From positions 81,932 through 145,931 of the forward strand of contig JAHDVX010000004.1 in assembly GCA_023382455.1 (NCBI GenBank): 64,000 nucleotides of DNA, written 5' to 3'. Shown here in pieces: positions 8,838 through 16,699 of this stretch (its first letter is position 1; every line of letters begins with the position of its first letter). This DNA comes from Flavobacteriales bacterium (GTDB lineage: Bacteria; Bacteroidota; Bacteroidia; Flavobacteriales_F; PHOS-HE28). The notes beneath the pieces are model-generated. The model saw nothing but the letters and a program-made list of their open reading frames with translations. It was not told the DNA's origin and did not search any database. Both the position numbers and the translations under genes were made by a program.

Positions 8838-8981
8838 CTCGCTCCCGCAAGTGCCACCAGGCATCCCGGCCAACCGGCCTGTGCGCCCCAACGCAAATAG
8901 CCGGGGTGACTTGTGGGTGCTGCCCGAGGTTTCCATGCGTGCTTTTCCGTGAAGTCTCCGGACTTCACAACAAACGACTAG
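8838..8981. repeat. Long direct repeat, copy 2, next to REP-associated transposase
   Basis: About 144 bp matching 6816-6950, with the hairpin GTGAAGTC-TCCG-GACTTCAC at 8949-8968. Its last bases include the stop codon of the extended transposase frame (8978-8980). The AT-rich strip 8753-8837 before it is upstream DNA of the T9SS gene. Confidence 0.85.
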
Positions 8982-9526
8982 TACGGCTCCAATTTAAGCA
9001 ACCCCGGTTTACCTGCAATGGCCGGTGCGGAGCAGTAAACGTAGTCCTCGGCCTGTTCCACTTAGCCTTCCGTCACCGGGTTATTGTGCAGATAATTCAG
9101 CTTCTGCTCGAACACTGCCGCCGTGGTCAACTGCACGGGCCGGTTGTCCTGCCTCCAGAATTGAAAGTGCGTATTGTTCGGGTTTGCCGCTCCGGCCTTG
9201 GCGAAGATCGGCAGCATCCAATGCTTCCGGCTCTCCTGGCCATTCCCTGCAATGGCCTTCAAGATCCGTGTGGCCGTATATTTCTTCAGGTCACGCAGGA
9301 TGTCCGGCACGGCATGGCCTTCAGCAGCGGCTGCTATGAGGTGGATGTGGTTGCTCATGATCACCCAGGCATACAGCAGCAGGCCCTTCTTCTCTTGGCA
9401 ATGCTTCAAGCTCTCCACCAGGATGTCCTTGTACGCCCTTCGTGTAAAGACATCCACCCACTCCACCGTGGCGAAGGTGATGAAGTAGGTTCCTCCAGGA
9501 TCGTGGAATTTGTAGCTACGGCTCAT
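8978..9526 (-). pseudogene. REP-associated tyrosine transposase (RAYT, Y1/HUH), internal stop
   Basis: HUH-superfamily Y1 transposase of the REP-associated class. The intact part (9062-9526, 154 residues) starts MSRSYKFHDPGGTYFIT and has the HUH motif MSNHIHLIAA and the Tyr motif LKKYTATRI. Reading stops at a TAA (9062-9064) right after YLHNNPVTEG, but the same frame continues with VEQAEDYVYCSA and AGKPGLLKLEPY to a TAG at 8978, the normal family C-terminus and a total of 182 residues. So a Leu codon has probably become a stop. HUH and Tyr motifs lie before it, so partial function cannot be excluded. Hairpins flank the gene on both sides. Confidence 0.85.
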
Positions 9527-9549
9527 GTGCTCCGAAGGTAGCTTGGCGT

Positions 9550-9567
9550 GGCAGTCTGAAGACTGCC
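9550..9567. repeat. REP-like hairpin upstream of RAYT
   Basis: GGCAGTCT-GA-AGACTGCC is a perfect 8-bp palindrome 23 bp upstream of the RAYT start. It differs in sequence from the hairpin on the other side of the gene but has the same stem length. Confidence 0.65.
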
Positions 9568-9605
9568 GGAAGCCTCTTAGCCTTGAACCGACCTAGTAGG
9601 CGGAC

Positions 9606-9670
9606 CCACCAGTGACCCCGGCCTGTTCCTGCTGGAACTCACTTCCCGTTAGGGCCGGGAACACTGGCGG
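9606..9670. repeat. Nested imperfect inverted repeat at island right edge
   Basis: Outer arms 9606-9623 and 9653-9670 pair over 18 bp with about three mismatches, and an inner hairpin GTTCC-TGCT-GGAAC (9625-9638) lies in the loop. The structure ends about 10 bp before the rpsP tail remnant and probably marks the edge of the REP/RAYT-derived DNA. Confidence 0.55.
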
Positions 9671-9679
9671 GAGCGGGGG

Positions 9680-9775
9680 AAGCTGGCCGCTGAAAGCGCT
9701 GCCGCCGCCGCTGCCACGGAGGCGCCTGCTCCTGCCGAAGGTGAAGCTGCTGCCGAGGCTCCTGCAGCCGAGTAA
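9680..9775 (+). pseudogene. Remnant 3' tail of a second rpsP
   Basis: Thirty-one codons plus stop read KLAAESAAAAATEAPAPAEG and end AEAPAAE, closely matching the C-terminal tail of the S16 gene upstream (RLAAESAAAAA to APAAE), with many synonymous differences. No S16 core or start precedes it. After the stop, AAAGCCCGGTTCC and GGCCGGGT (about 9796-9829) resemble a decayed form of the rpsP terminator. rimM starts 86 bp later, so this probably marks the ancestral rpsP-rimM junction. Confidence 0.75.
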
Positions 9776-9861
9776 CACTGGCCTATTCGAGACCGAAAGC
9801 CCGGTTCCCCATTTTCATTATGGCCGGGTGCATCCTCAGCCCACACTAATTTCACAGCCGC

Positions 9862-10413
9862 ATGGACCTGGGAAGTCTCCGCCATATTGGCCGCTTGGGC
9901 AAGCCATGGGGGCATCGTGGCGAGCTGGTGCTGCATGTGGATGAATCCCGGGCCGCAGTGGTGATGGACCTGGGCGTGCTGTTCGCTGAGATCGATGGAT
10001 CACGGGTTCCCTTTCACATCAGCTCCCTGCGGGAGCATCCGCGCGTGGGAGCCGTGGTGAAATTCGAGGGCCTGGATGATCCGCAGGCTTGCGCATTCTT
10101 AGTGAATCGCGAGGTGTTCGAGCCGCCCGGAGATTCCCCGCAGGACGTGGAAGACAGTGACGATGAGGACGACAGCCTGGATCCCGGGGACTTGATCGGC
10201 CTGCAAGTGGTGGATGAGGAACACGGCGAACTCGGGCCGATCATTCGTACCGAAGGCACCGATGATAATCCGTTGATGGTGGTGCAGGACCGGGGCGGGA
10301 AGGAGATCCTGATCCCCTTGGTGAACGAGCTGATCACCGGGATCGACATGGAGACGGGGAAACTGGTGGTGCAAACGCCCCCCGGGCTGGTGGACCTCTA
10401 CCGCGGCGCGTAA
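9862..10413 (+). CDS. rimM: Ribosome maturation factor RimM
   Basis: Assists assembly of the 30S head by binding the S19 region of the small subunit. The 183-residue protein has the N-terminal RimM barrel (HIGRLGKPWGHRGELVL near residue 8) and the PRC-barrel half (LIGLQVVDEEHGELG near residue 112, EILIPLVNELITGID near residue 150). A strongly acidic linker (about 90-110, Asp/Glu-rich) joins the halves. trmN6 follows after 6 bp and is probably cotranscribed. Confidence 0.94.
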   Translation: MDLGSLRHIGRLGKPWGHRGELVLHVDESRAAVVMDLGVLFAEIDGSRVPFHISSLREHPRVGAVVKFEGLDDPQACAFLVNREVFEPPGDSPQDVEDSDDEDDSLDPGDLIGLQVVDEEHGELGPIIRTEGTDDNPLMVVQDRGGKEILIPLVNELITGIDMETGKLVVQTPPGLVDLYRGA

Positions 10414-10419
10414 GCGGCC

Positions 10420-11130
10420 ATGGCCAACGCCTGGTTCCGGTTCAAGCAGTTCACCGTGCGGCAGGACCGGTGCGCCATGAAAGTGGGCACGGACGGCGTG
10501 CTGCTGGGGGCCTGGACGGACTATGCCGGGGCGGTGCGGATCCTGGACATCGGAACGGGGACGGGCCTGTTGGCGCTGATCGCTGCACAACGCACCCCGG
10601 ACGCCCTGGTGGATGCCGTGGAGATCGATCCCGATGCGGCGCAACAAGCCCGGGATAATGCCCTGGGAAGCCCATGGTCCGCACGTATCGCCGTTCACCG
10701 TGCCGACATCCGCCAGTGGGCTCCGCATTTGCGCTACGACCTGATCCTCTGCAACCCGCCCTTCTACAAAGGCCATGGAGCCTCGCAGGATCAGCGCACG
10801 GCCCAGGCCAAGCATGAAGGCGCTTTGGACCTTGGCTCCCTGATGCGATCCATGGACCGCCTTGCGGCGGATGGCGGGCGCGCGAGCCTGATCTTGCCGG
10901 TGGATCGAACGGCGGAGGTGGTGGAGCTGGCGGAGGCATCAGGTTTTATACCCGTGCGGTTCTGTGACGTGCACTATGCGGAACACCGTCCGGCAAAACG
11001 TGTGCTGGTGGAACTGGCGCGGCAGACAGGCAGTATCACGGAGCGGTGTCGCCTCGCGGTGCAGGATCGCCATGGAGCCTTCACCGCGGCCTACAGGGAA
11101 CTGCTGGCCGATCTGGAAGAGGATTTCTGA
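10420..11130 (+). CDS. trmN6: tRNA1(Val) (adenine(37)-N6)-methyltransferase
   Basis: SAM-dependent methyltransferase of the YfiC/TrmN6 family, known to form m6A37 in tRNA-Val. The 236 residues contain the family start FRFKQFTVRQ, a GTDGVLLGAW segment, the SAM loop DIGTGTG near residue 43 and the N6-adenine catalytic motif NPPF near residue 111. It lies 6 bp after rimM, forming a translation/RNA-modification pair. Confidence 0.92.
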   Translation: MANAWFRFKQFTVRQDRCAMKVGTDGVLLGAWTDYAGAVRILDIGTGTGLLALIAAQRTPDALVDAVEIDPDAAQQARDNALGSPWSARIAVHRADIRQWAPHLRYDLILCNPPFYKGHGASQDQRTAQAKHEGALDLGSLMRSMDRLAADGGRASLILPVDRTAEVVELAEASGFIPVRFCDVHYAEHRPAKRVLVELARQTGSITERCRLAVQDRHGAFTAAYRELLADLEEDF

Positions 11131-11145
11131 ACCGGGCGGCCGGCT

Positions 11146-11817
11146 TCACTTCGACCAGAAGACCTGCTTGATCTTCGGGTGCTTCCGCAGATCGTGGATC
11201 AAGGCCTCGAGGTTGTCCAGGTTCCTGCTGTTGTACTTCAGCTCGAAAACAAGTTCCTCGTTGTTCTTCTCGAAGATCATTTCCTCCACGGGTGAATCAT
11301 CGTTCTTCAATAGGTCCTGGAGCAGTTCGGCGTGATCGGCGTGCGGCTCCACCACCACGCGCAGAGTTGCCTGCTTGAAGCGCCGCAGATAGCGCTGCTC
11401 CAAAGGCTGCAGGCCCCAGAGGATCACCAAGGCGATCACGGTGGTGGCGGCCCCTGCGAAGTAGAGGCCACCCCCCACGGCCATTCCAATGGCCGCCACG
11501 GTCCACAGGCCGGCGGCGGTGGTGAGCCCGCGGATGGTGCCCTGCTTGGAGAACAGGATGGCACCGGCGCCGATGAACCCCACACCGCTCACGATCTGCG
11601 CGGCCACGCGGGAGGGATCGAGCACGACCAGCCCCTCTTTCAGGACATCATGGAAGGCATAGGCCGAAACGATCATCACCAGGCAGGCGCCCACGCACAC
11701 CATCATGTGCGTGCGTAGCCCGGCGGCCCAATCCTTCCGCTCCCGCTCCAGCCCGATCAAGCCGCCACAAAGCGCTGCCAGGCCCAACCTCAGCAATACC
11801 TCCTTTCCGTCGATCAT
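11146..11817 (-). CDS. MgtC/SapB family membrane protein
   Basis: A 223-residue inner-membrane protein with the MgtC signature LIGLERERKDWAAGLRTHM near residue 21 and the following helix GVGFIGAGAILFSKQG, then a cytoplasmic ACT-like C-terminal domain (about 150-223). MgtC relatives modulate membrane energetics and magnesium- or virulence-related stress; the role here is not deducible. Its stop lies 15 bp from the trmN6 stop, so the two genes converge. Confidence 0.9.
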   Translation of the reverse strand: MIDGKEVLLRLGLAALCGGLIGLERERKDWAAGLRTHMMVCVGACLVMIVSAYAFHDVLKEGLVVLDPSRVAAQIVSGVGFIGAGAILFSKQGTIRGLTTAAGLWTVAAIGMAVGGGLYFAGAATTVIALVILWGLQPLEQRYLRRFKQATLRVVVEPHADHAELLQDLLKNDDSPVEEMIFEKNNEELVFELKYNSRNLDNLEALIHDLRKHPKIKQVFWSK

Positions 11818-11862
11818 GCCCGGTTCCCTTGTTGGTCCCGGATGCCAACACCCAAGTCCGGG

Positions 11863-13206
11863 TCAAAGTTCAAGCTCCAGCTCCGTGAAGGCGATGCCCA
11901 GCGTGGCCAATTCGTCCAGAATGGGGTCGTAGAGCGATGGCCTCAGCGGGAGCAGCACGCCCCGATCGGCAACCTGGCCATTGAGCAGGAGCTTGGCACC
12001 GATGGCCATGGGCAGCCCCACGGTGCGGGCCATGGCGGTGTACGTGCTGTCCATTCCGGTGACGGCCAGGGTGGCGTGGATCTCGTGCGTGCGGCCATTG
12101 AGCGCATAGCGGAAGCGGTGCCACATGGCCAGCAGGTCCTTGTCCTCGGGGCGGAGCACCCATTTGGCTTCCAGCAGGCGCTGCAGGGTGGCCGCCGGTG
12201 AGAGTCCGGCCTGGCCAATGGTGCCATTGCCGAAAAGGCCCAGCCATTCCAAGCGGTCCATTTCTTCACCGCGGGGATCGAGGCCCAGGTAGTTGGCGGC
12301 GGCCGTACGCAGGTCTTGTCCCAGTGCGGTCTCCGGCAGGAAGGCACGCACGTATTCCGCCCATGTGGCGTCGGCGGGCAGTTCCATCCGGAAGCCATCC
12401 TCGGTGCATCCCAATTGCACCAGCGCATCCCAGGCGGCGCTGTATCCGGCCTTGCGGAGGGTGCCCCGCAGCATGGTGGGGATGCCGGCGATGCCGTACA
12501 TCTCACGGTACTTCAGCGAATCACGATTGGCGTAACCTTCAAACGCACCCACGCCGGGGATCTCCACGCGCGAGGTGCGCCGGAAAAGCTTGTGGTAGGG
12601 GATGTACTTCAGCTCACCCTGCTCGATGTAACGTGCTGCGGGGCCCTGCCCGGCCAGCACCACGTTGCGCGGGTTCCAGCTGAACTTGTAGCCCCAAGGG
12701 TTGTCGTCGCTCTCCGGCGCCACCAGTCCGCCGCAGTAGCTCTCAAAAGCCTCGATCCGTGCCCCCTTGGCCCGCAATGCGTCCAGGATCCGCATGGCGC
12801 TCATGTGGTCGATGCCGGGGTCCACGCCCATCTCGTTCAGCACCACCAGGCCCGCCGCCTTGAATTCCGCGTCAAGCGGCCAGAGGTCCTCGGGCACATA
12901 GCTCGGGGTGATCACGTTCTTCTTCAGCCGGAGACAGTCGCGCAGCACGTCCATGTGCATGAAGTGCGGCAGCATGCTGATCACCAGGTCGTGCTTGGCG
13001 ATCAACGCCGCGCGATCCTCCGCTTTCGAGGCATCCAGCTCCACCACGGCGGCCACGTCCTCGCCACCGTGCACCAGGCGCTTGGCCGCGGCCATGTCGC
13101 GCTCGGCCACGGTGATCCGCCATTGCTGCCCGCCCGCGTGCTGGATCAAGTATTGAATGAGGGCCGAGGCGGAACGGCCGGCACCGAGCAGGAGGATGGA
13201 TCGCAT
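11863..13206 (-). CDS. Saccharopine dehydrogenase-like oxidoreductase
   Basis: A 447-residue protein with an N-terminal Rossmann motif (ILLLGAGRSASALIQYL) and a saccharopine dehydrogenase/lysine-ketoglutarate-reductase type C-terminal domain (for example NEMGVDPGIDHMSAMR near residue 145, and NPWGYKFSWNPR). Such enzymes form or cleave a secondary amine between an amino acid and an oxoacid. The exact substrate is unclear. The ATG at 13206 is chosen because the Rossmann fold begins there. The gene lies 66 bp downstream of the amidoligase operon on the same strand and may be its fifth member. Confidence 0.85.
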   Translation of the reverse strand: MRSILLLGAGRSASALIQYLIQHAGGQQWRITVAERDMAAAKRLVHGGEDVAAVVELDASKAEDRAALIAKHDLVISMLPHFMHMDVLRDCLRLKKNVITPSYVPEDLWPLDAEFKAAGLVVLNEMGVDPGIDHMSAMRILDALRAKGARIEAFESYCGGLVAPESDDNPWGYKFSWNPRNVVLAGQGPAARYIEQGELKYIPYHKLFRRTSRVEIPGVGAFEGYANRDSLKYREMYGIAGIPTMLRGTLRKAGYSAAWDALVQLGCTEDGFRMELPADATWAEYVRAFLPETALGQDLRTAAANYLGLDPRGEEMDRLEWLGLFGNGTIGQAGLSPAATLQRLLEAKWVLRPEDKDLLAMWHRFRYALNGRTHEIHATLAVTGMDSTYTAMARTVGLPMAIGAKLLLNGQVADRGVLLPLRPSLYDPILDELATLGIAFTELELEL

Positions 13207-13272
13207 GTGTTTGGGGTCAATGAATGGACAGGGCCGCAAAATTGCGGAACAGGATTTTGGCCGTTCGGGACA

Positions 13273-13971
13273 TCACGCCGTGTGGCTCCCTGCCAGTGCT
13301 TCCGACAGGCTGGAGCGAACTGCGGCCGCCAGCTTGCGGTCCATGCGGCCGTTCGACGCGAAGCGCTGGTTCACCTCCAGTTCCACGCCGGCGTAATGCT
13401 TGGGGAACTTGTGGCGCAGCGCGGTGGGCAGCCCGTTGGAGGTGCCTTTGTACGGCTGGTTCATCCGCACGGTGAGCCCGGGCAGGTGCCGCAGCAACGC
13501 CTGGCGCCACCGCAGGCAGAAGGTGCGTTCCCCACTGCGTTTCGGGTCGTACAGCAGGCCGATGTCCAGATCTCGCTTGCGGCCGTCCAGCACGGGGGTG
13601 AAGCTGTGTACCGCGATGTGCAGCACTTCCCGGCCGCCGCTGATGCGTTCGCGGATGCGCGCCGCGATATCGCCGGCATAAGCGCGATGGAGCGCCAGCA
13701 GTTCCTGGCGCTGCGCCGGGGAGGCCGCGCGCATGTAGGCGGAGAAAAGCTGTGGATGGCCTTCTGTGCGGTTCATTTCAATGCACAGGCGCGAGAGCGT
13801 GGCATGTGCCGTTTCGTCCGCCAAGGAGGCCAGGCTGCGGAAGAGGTCCAGCGCGCCGATGTCGTATCCCCGGTGGGTCTCCAGTACGTCCTCGTGTCCC
13901 GTGAAGAAGGCCTTCAGGTGCCGGGGCACCCGGTTGCCGCCATGCTCACAGGTGAGGAAGAGCGTGCTCAT
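13273..13971 (-). CDS. N-formylglutamate amidohydrolase family protein
   Basis: A 232-residue member of the N-formylglutamate amidohydrolase family, which removes an acyl group from the amino nitrogen of glutamate using a metal. The family start LTCEHGGNRVPRHLK is at the N-terminus, followed by ETHRGYDIGALDLFRSLA, HIAVHSFTPVL (about residue 118) and VELEVNQRF near the end. Its ATG overlaps the GCS2 stop by 4 bp, so it is the last of four coupled genes. With no hut genes adjacent, a role in trimming a ligated glutamyl product is more likely than histidine catabolism (inference). Confidence 0.88.
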   Translation of the reverse strand: MSTLFLTCEHGGNRVPRHLKAFFTGHEDVLETHRGYDIGALDLFRSLASLADETAHATLSRLCIEMNRTEGHPQLFSAYMRAASPAQRQELLALHRAYAGDIAARIRERISGGREVLHIAVHSFTPVLDGRKRDLDIGLLYDPKRSGERTFCLRWRQALLRHLPGLTVRMNQPYKGTSNGLPTALRHKFPKHYAGVELEVNQRFASNGRMDRKLAAAVRSSLSEALAGSHTA

Positions 13972-15200
13972 GCCAACTGCCGGTCCTCTTGCAGGCACTG
14001 GGCCAGCTCCTTGTAAACGGCAATGATGCGTTCCCGGTCCGGTGCTGGACCGGTGCGGGCCAGGATGCGCTTGGCCAGGCAGCCGTGGTTGAGCACGTGG
14101 TTGATGCGTGCCCGGCCGTCCTTGCTGATCCCGGCCCCGACTTCCTCCAGGATGTGGCCCCAAAGCTCACTGGCCGTGGCTTCCTTCCGATGCAGGCCGA
14201 ACATCAGCAGGAAGTCGCCATTGGTGATCACCGTGTCGCCCGCGTTCCGGATCACCTCCTTGAAGAGGGCGAGCAGGTCATTGTGGTGCCAGGCGCGCTG
14301 GAGGTAGTTGCTCACCCATCGGCCGTCCACCAAGGCTTTCAGGGTTTCGTTGATCAGTTCGGCGATGGCCAGGTCCGCAGCTGGGCATTCCTGGATGTCC
14401 ACCACGCGGATCTCGATGGCGCCCCGGTCGAAGCGGGCGATGGCGCCGCGCGAGTTGGCGAACTGGTGGTCCATGATGCCCTTTTCATCGAAAGGGGCCA
14501 AGGCCTTCCCGATGGGGCCGAAGATCTCGCGGTAGTACTCCTCCTCGGTGAGCACGGCCTCGGGGATCAGGCTGCCCATGAGCTGCGGCAGGCGCTCCTG
14601 ATGGTGCAGGTAGGCCTCCATGCGCGAATCCATGTAGCCGGTGGGCTTGCCGTCCAGGATGGGGGAGCTGGCGCTGAGGGCCGGGATGATGGGCAGCAGC
14701 AGGCGGATGGCGGTATGCAGCTTGCCGAACTCGATGTCGTTGGCGAAGGGGAGGTTGATGTGCACGCTTTGGAGGTTGCTCCAGCCATGGCCCCGGCAGT
14801 CGAAGATGCGGTTGTACAGTTCGTACACGTCATTGTATTCGTGCGTCCACAGCACCGTTTCGGTAAAGGGGTCGAACAGGGGATGGGCGGCGGTGGGCAG
14901 CAGCATCAGGCCGCGCTTGGCCAACAGGGCGTTGATGGTGCGCACCTCGGCGGCGAATTTCTCCCGGAAGGCGGGGATCTCCGGCGTGGGCAACGCCGTT
15001 TTCATCTCCACCACGTGGGCCACCAATTCGTTGCTCCATTCCACGTCGCCGCGCTCCACATCGCCGGTGATGCGCCCGGTCACATCCTTGAACAGCAGGT
15101 CCACTGTAGGGCTGGCGCGCAGGGTGTCACGCTCCACCACCATGTACTCCAATTCGATGCCGGCCACCTCGAAGAGGCCGAAAGGTTTGTGCTCGCTCAT
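13968..15200 (-). CDS. Glutamate-cysteine ligase type 2 (GCS2/YbdK-like)
   Basis: ATP-dependent carboxylate-amine ligase of 410 residues. GCS2 features seen are IELEYMVVERDTL near the N-terminus, the VEMKTALPTP segment, SVHINLPFAND near residue 146 and the FDRGAIEIRVVDIQE segment near residue 265. Family members join the gamma-carboxyl of glutamate, or a related acid, to an amine. True glutathione synthesis is not implied by this subfamily. The ATG overlaps the upstream ATP-grasp gene stop by 4 bp, and its own stop overlaps the amidohydrolase start by 4 bp, so expression in fixed proportion is expected. Confidence 0.88.
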   Translation of the reverse strand: MSEHKPFGLFEVAGIELEYMVVERDTLRASPTVDLLFKDVTGRITGDVERGDVEWSNELVAHVVEMKTALPTPEIPAFREKFAAEVRTINALLAKRGLMLLPTAAHPLFDPFTETVLWTHEYNDVYELYNRIFDCRGHGWSNLQSVHINLPFANDIEFGKLHTAIRLLLPIIPALSASSPILDGKPTGYMDSRMEAYLHHQERLPQLMGSLIPEAVLTEEEYYREIFGPIGKALAPFDEKGIMDHQFANSRGAIARFDRGAIEIRVVDIQECPAADLAIAELINETLKALVDGRWVSNYLQRAWHHNDLLALFKEVIRNAGDTVITNGDFLLMFGLHRKEATASELWGHILEEVGAGISKDGRARINHVLNHGCLAKRILARTGPAPDRERIIAVYKELAQCLQEDRQLA

Positions 15201-16699
15201 GCTTTGGCTGCGGTAGTGGATAGGTGTGCGGGTGCGATCCCGATCTTTCTTTCGATGCTGCGCTTCAGTGAACCGATGATGCGGCGATAGATCTCGTCAC
15301 CGAGCTCCACATCCTCGATGCCGTGGTCGATGTTGGGGCATTCGTTCACTTCGATCACGTAGGCCTTGCCTTCGTGTTCCTTGATGTCCACGCCGAACAG
15401 GCCCTGTTCGCCGACCATGGCGCGCACGGCCCTGAGGGCGGTATCGGCGATGTGCTTGGGGCAATCGTCCACGCGCACGGTGTCGAAGTCGCCGGTCTCG
15501 TCGTGCTTGGTGGCGCTGTTCCAGTTGTAGATCTGCCAGTGCCCGCGGGCCATGTAGTACTTGCAGACATAGAGCACGCGGCCGTCCAGCACACCCACAC
15601 GCCAGTCGAAATCGCTGGGCATGTAGGCTTGGGCCACGGCCAGGTCGCTGCCCTCCAGGATCTTGTCGAGCTTTTCCTCGAGCTCATCCGGGGTGCGGGC
15701 CTTCTCCACGCCGATGCTGAAGGTGCTGTCGGGCAGCTTGAGCACCACGGGGAAACCCAGGCGCTTGGCCACTTCAGCGCGGTTCTCCGCATGCACCACC
15801 AAGGTGGGCGGGGTGGGGATGTGGTGGGCCTCCATCACCTCGGCGAGGAAGACCTTGTTGTTGCACTTGAGGATGGCGTCCGGAGCATCCATCACGGCAA
15901 GGCCTTCCTGCTGGGCCTTGCGGGCCATGCGGTAAGTGTGGTTGTTCACGTAGGTGTTCTCGCGGATCAACAGGGCGTCGTATTCGCCGATGCGGTCGAT
16001 GTCGCCCGGGCCGATGATGTCCACGCGGAACCCCAATTCCTCGGCGGCCTGGCGGAACTTCACGATGGCGCGCTTGTTCGACGGTGCCGCCTTGTCCGCG
16101 ATGTTCACCAGGATGGCCAGGTCGTACGCGCTGCGGTCCTCGCGGGCGGTGTCGTAGCGTTTTTTGCTGAAGTATTCCGCGGCGAACTTCTTCAGCAGGG
16201 GGATGTGCTCATCCTCGATGTCCTTGTAGGGTACGGGGCGGATGGACCGCAGTTCCCATTTCTCGCCCTTCACGAACCGGGCGCGCATCAACGGCGCCTC
16301 GAACACCTTGTACAGCTCATGGGCCAGCTTGTCGTAACGCGGGTTCACGTTTCGGCCGAAGTAGATGCTGAGGGTGAAATCGTGCTTCTCCTTGTGGCTG
16401 AGGCTGTGCTGGATCACGTCGTCCAGGTCGCGCGAGAGCACTTTGACGATGCTGGGGTTCTTCAGGTCGAGGATGGTCTTCGCGCTGGGGATCACCTTCT
16501 GGCCGCGTGCCTCGGCCAGCAGGCTCACGTAGTAGCCGCGGCTCTGGTAGTTGAAGCTCCGGGCCAGGTTGAAGATGCGGGTGTTCTTCAGCTGCGCGAA
16601 GCGCTGGTCGGTGAGGTAGTCCTTGCTGGACACCACCTCCACCCCGGGCGCGCCCAGCTTGAAGACCTTGGGGTCCTGGACCACGATGAGCTTCTTCAT
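15197..16699 (-). CDS. RimK-type ATP-grasp ligase with RLAN N-terminal domain
   Basis: A 500-residue two-domain ligase. The N-terminal part (about 1-170) resembles the RimK-like ATP-grasp N-terminal (RLAN) domain, including NLARSFNYQSRGYYVSLLAE. The ATP-grasp domain (about 270-470) has a Lys in VVLKLPDSTFSIGVEK and the Mg-binding IEVNECPNIDHG near residue 450. Such enzymes add amino acids to a carboxylate by an acyl-phosphate. Both ends overlap their neighbours by 4 bp. Together with the GCS2 gene, two different amidoligases are coupled, implying successive additions to one small molecule or peptide (inference). Confidence 0.9.
   Translation of the reverse strand: MKKLIVVQDPKVFKLGAPGVEVVSSKDYLTDQRFAQLKNTRIFNLARSFNYQSRGYYVSLLAEARGQKVIPSAKTILDLKNPSIVKVLSRDLDDVIQHSLSHKEKHDFTLSIYFGRNVNPRYDKLAHELYKVFEAPLMRARFVKGEKWELRSIRPVPYKDIEDEHIPLLKKFAAEYFSKKRYDTAREDRSAYDLAILVNIADKAAPSNKRAIVKFRQAAEELGFRVDIIGPGDIDRIGEYDALLIRENTYVNNHTYRMARKAQQEGLAVMDAPDAILKCNNKVFLAEVMEAHHIPTPPTLVVHAENRAEVAKRLGFPVVLKLPDSTFSIGVEKARTPDELEEKLDKILEGSDLAVAQAYMPSDFDWRVGVLDGRVLYVCKYYMARGHWQIYNWNSATKHDETGDFDTVRVDDCPKHIADTALRAVRAMVGEQGLFGVDIKEHEGKAYVIEVNECPNIDHGIEDVELGDEIYRRIIGSLKRSIERKIGIAPAHLSTTAAKA

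Noticed and set aside
13273-13971. Histidine-degradation HutG for the N-formylglutamate amidohydrolase
   Set aside because: hutI is 11 kb away and in a different transcription unit; the gene overlaps ligase genes instead.
12316-14016. 566-codon plus-strand open frame over the saccharopine-dehydrogenase-like and amidohydrolase genes
   Set aside because: Antisense shadow; the minus-strand proteins carry clear catalytic motifs and overlap-linked starts.
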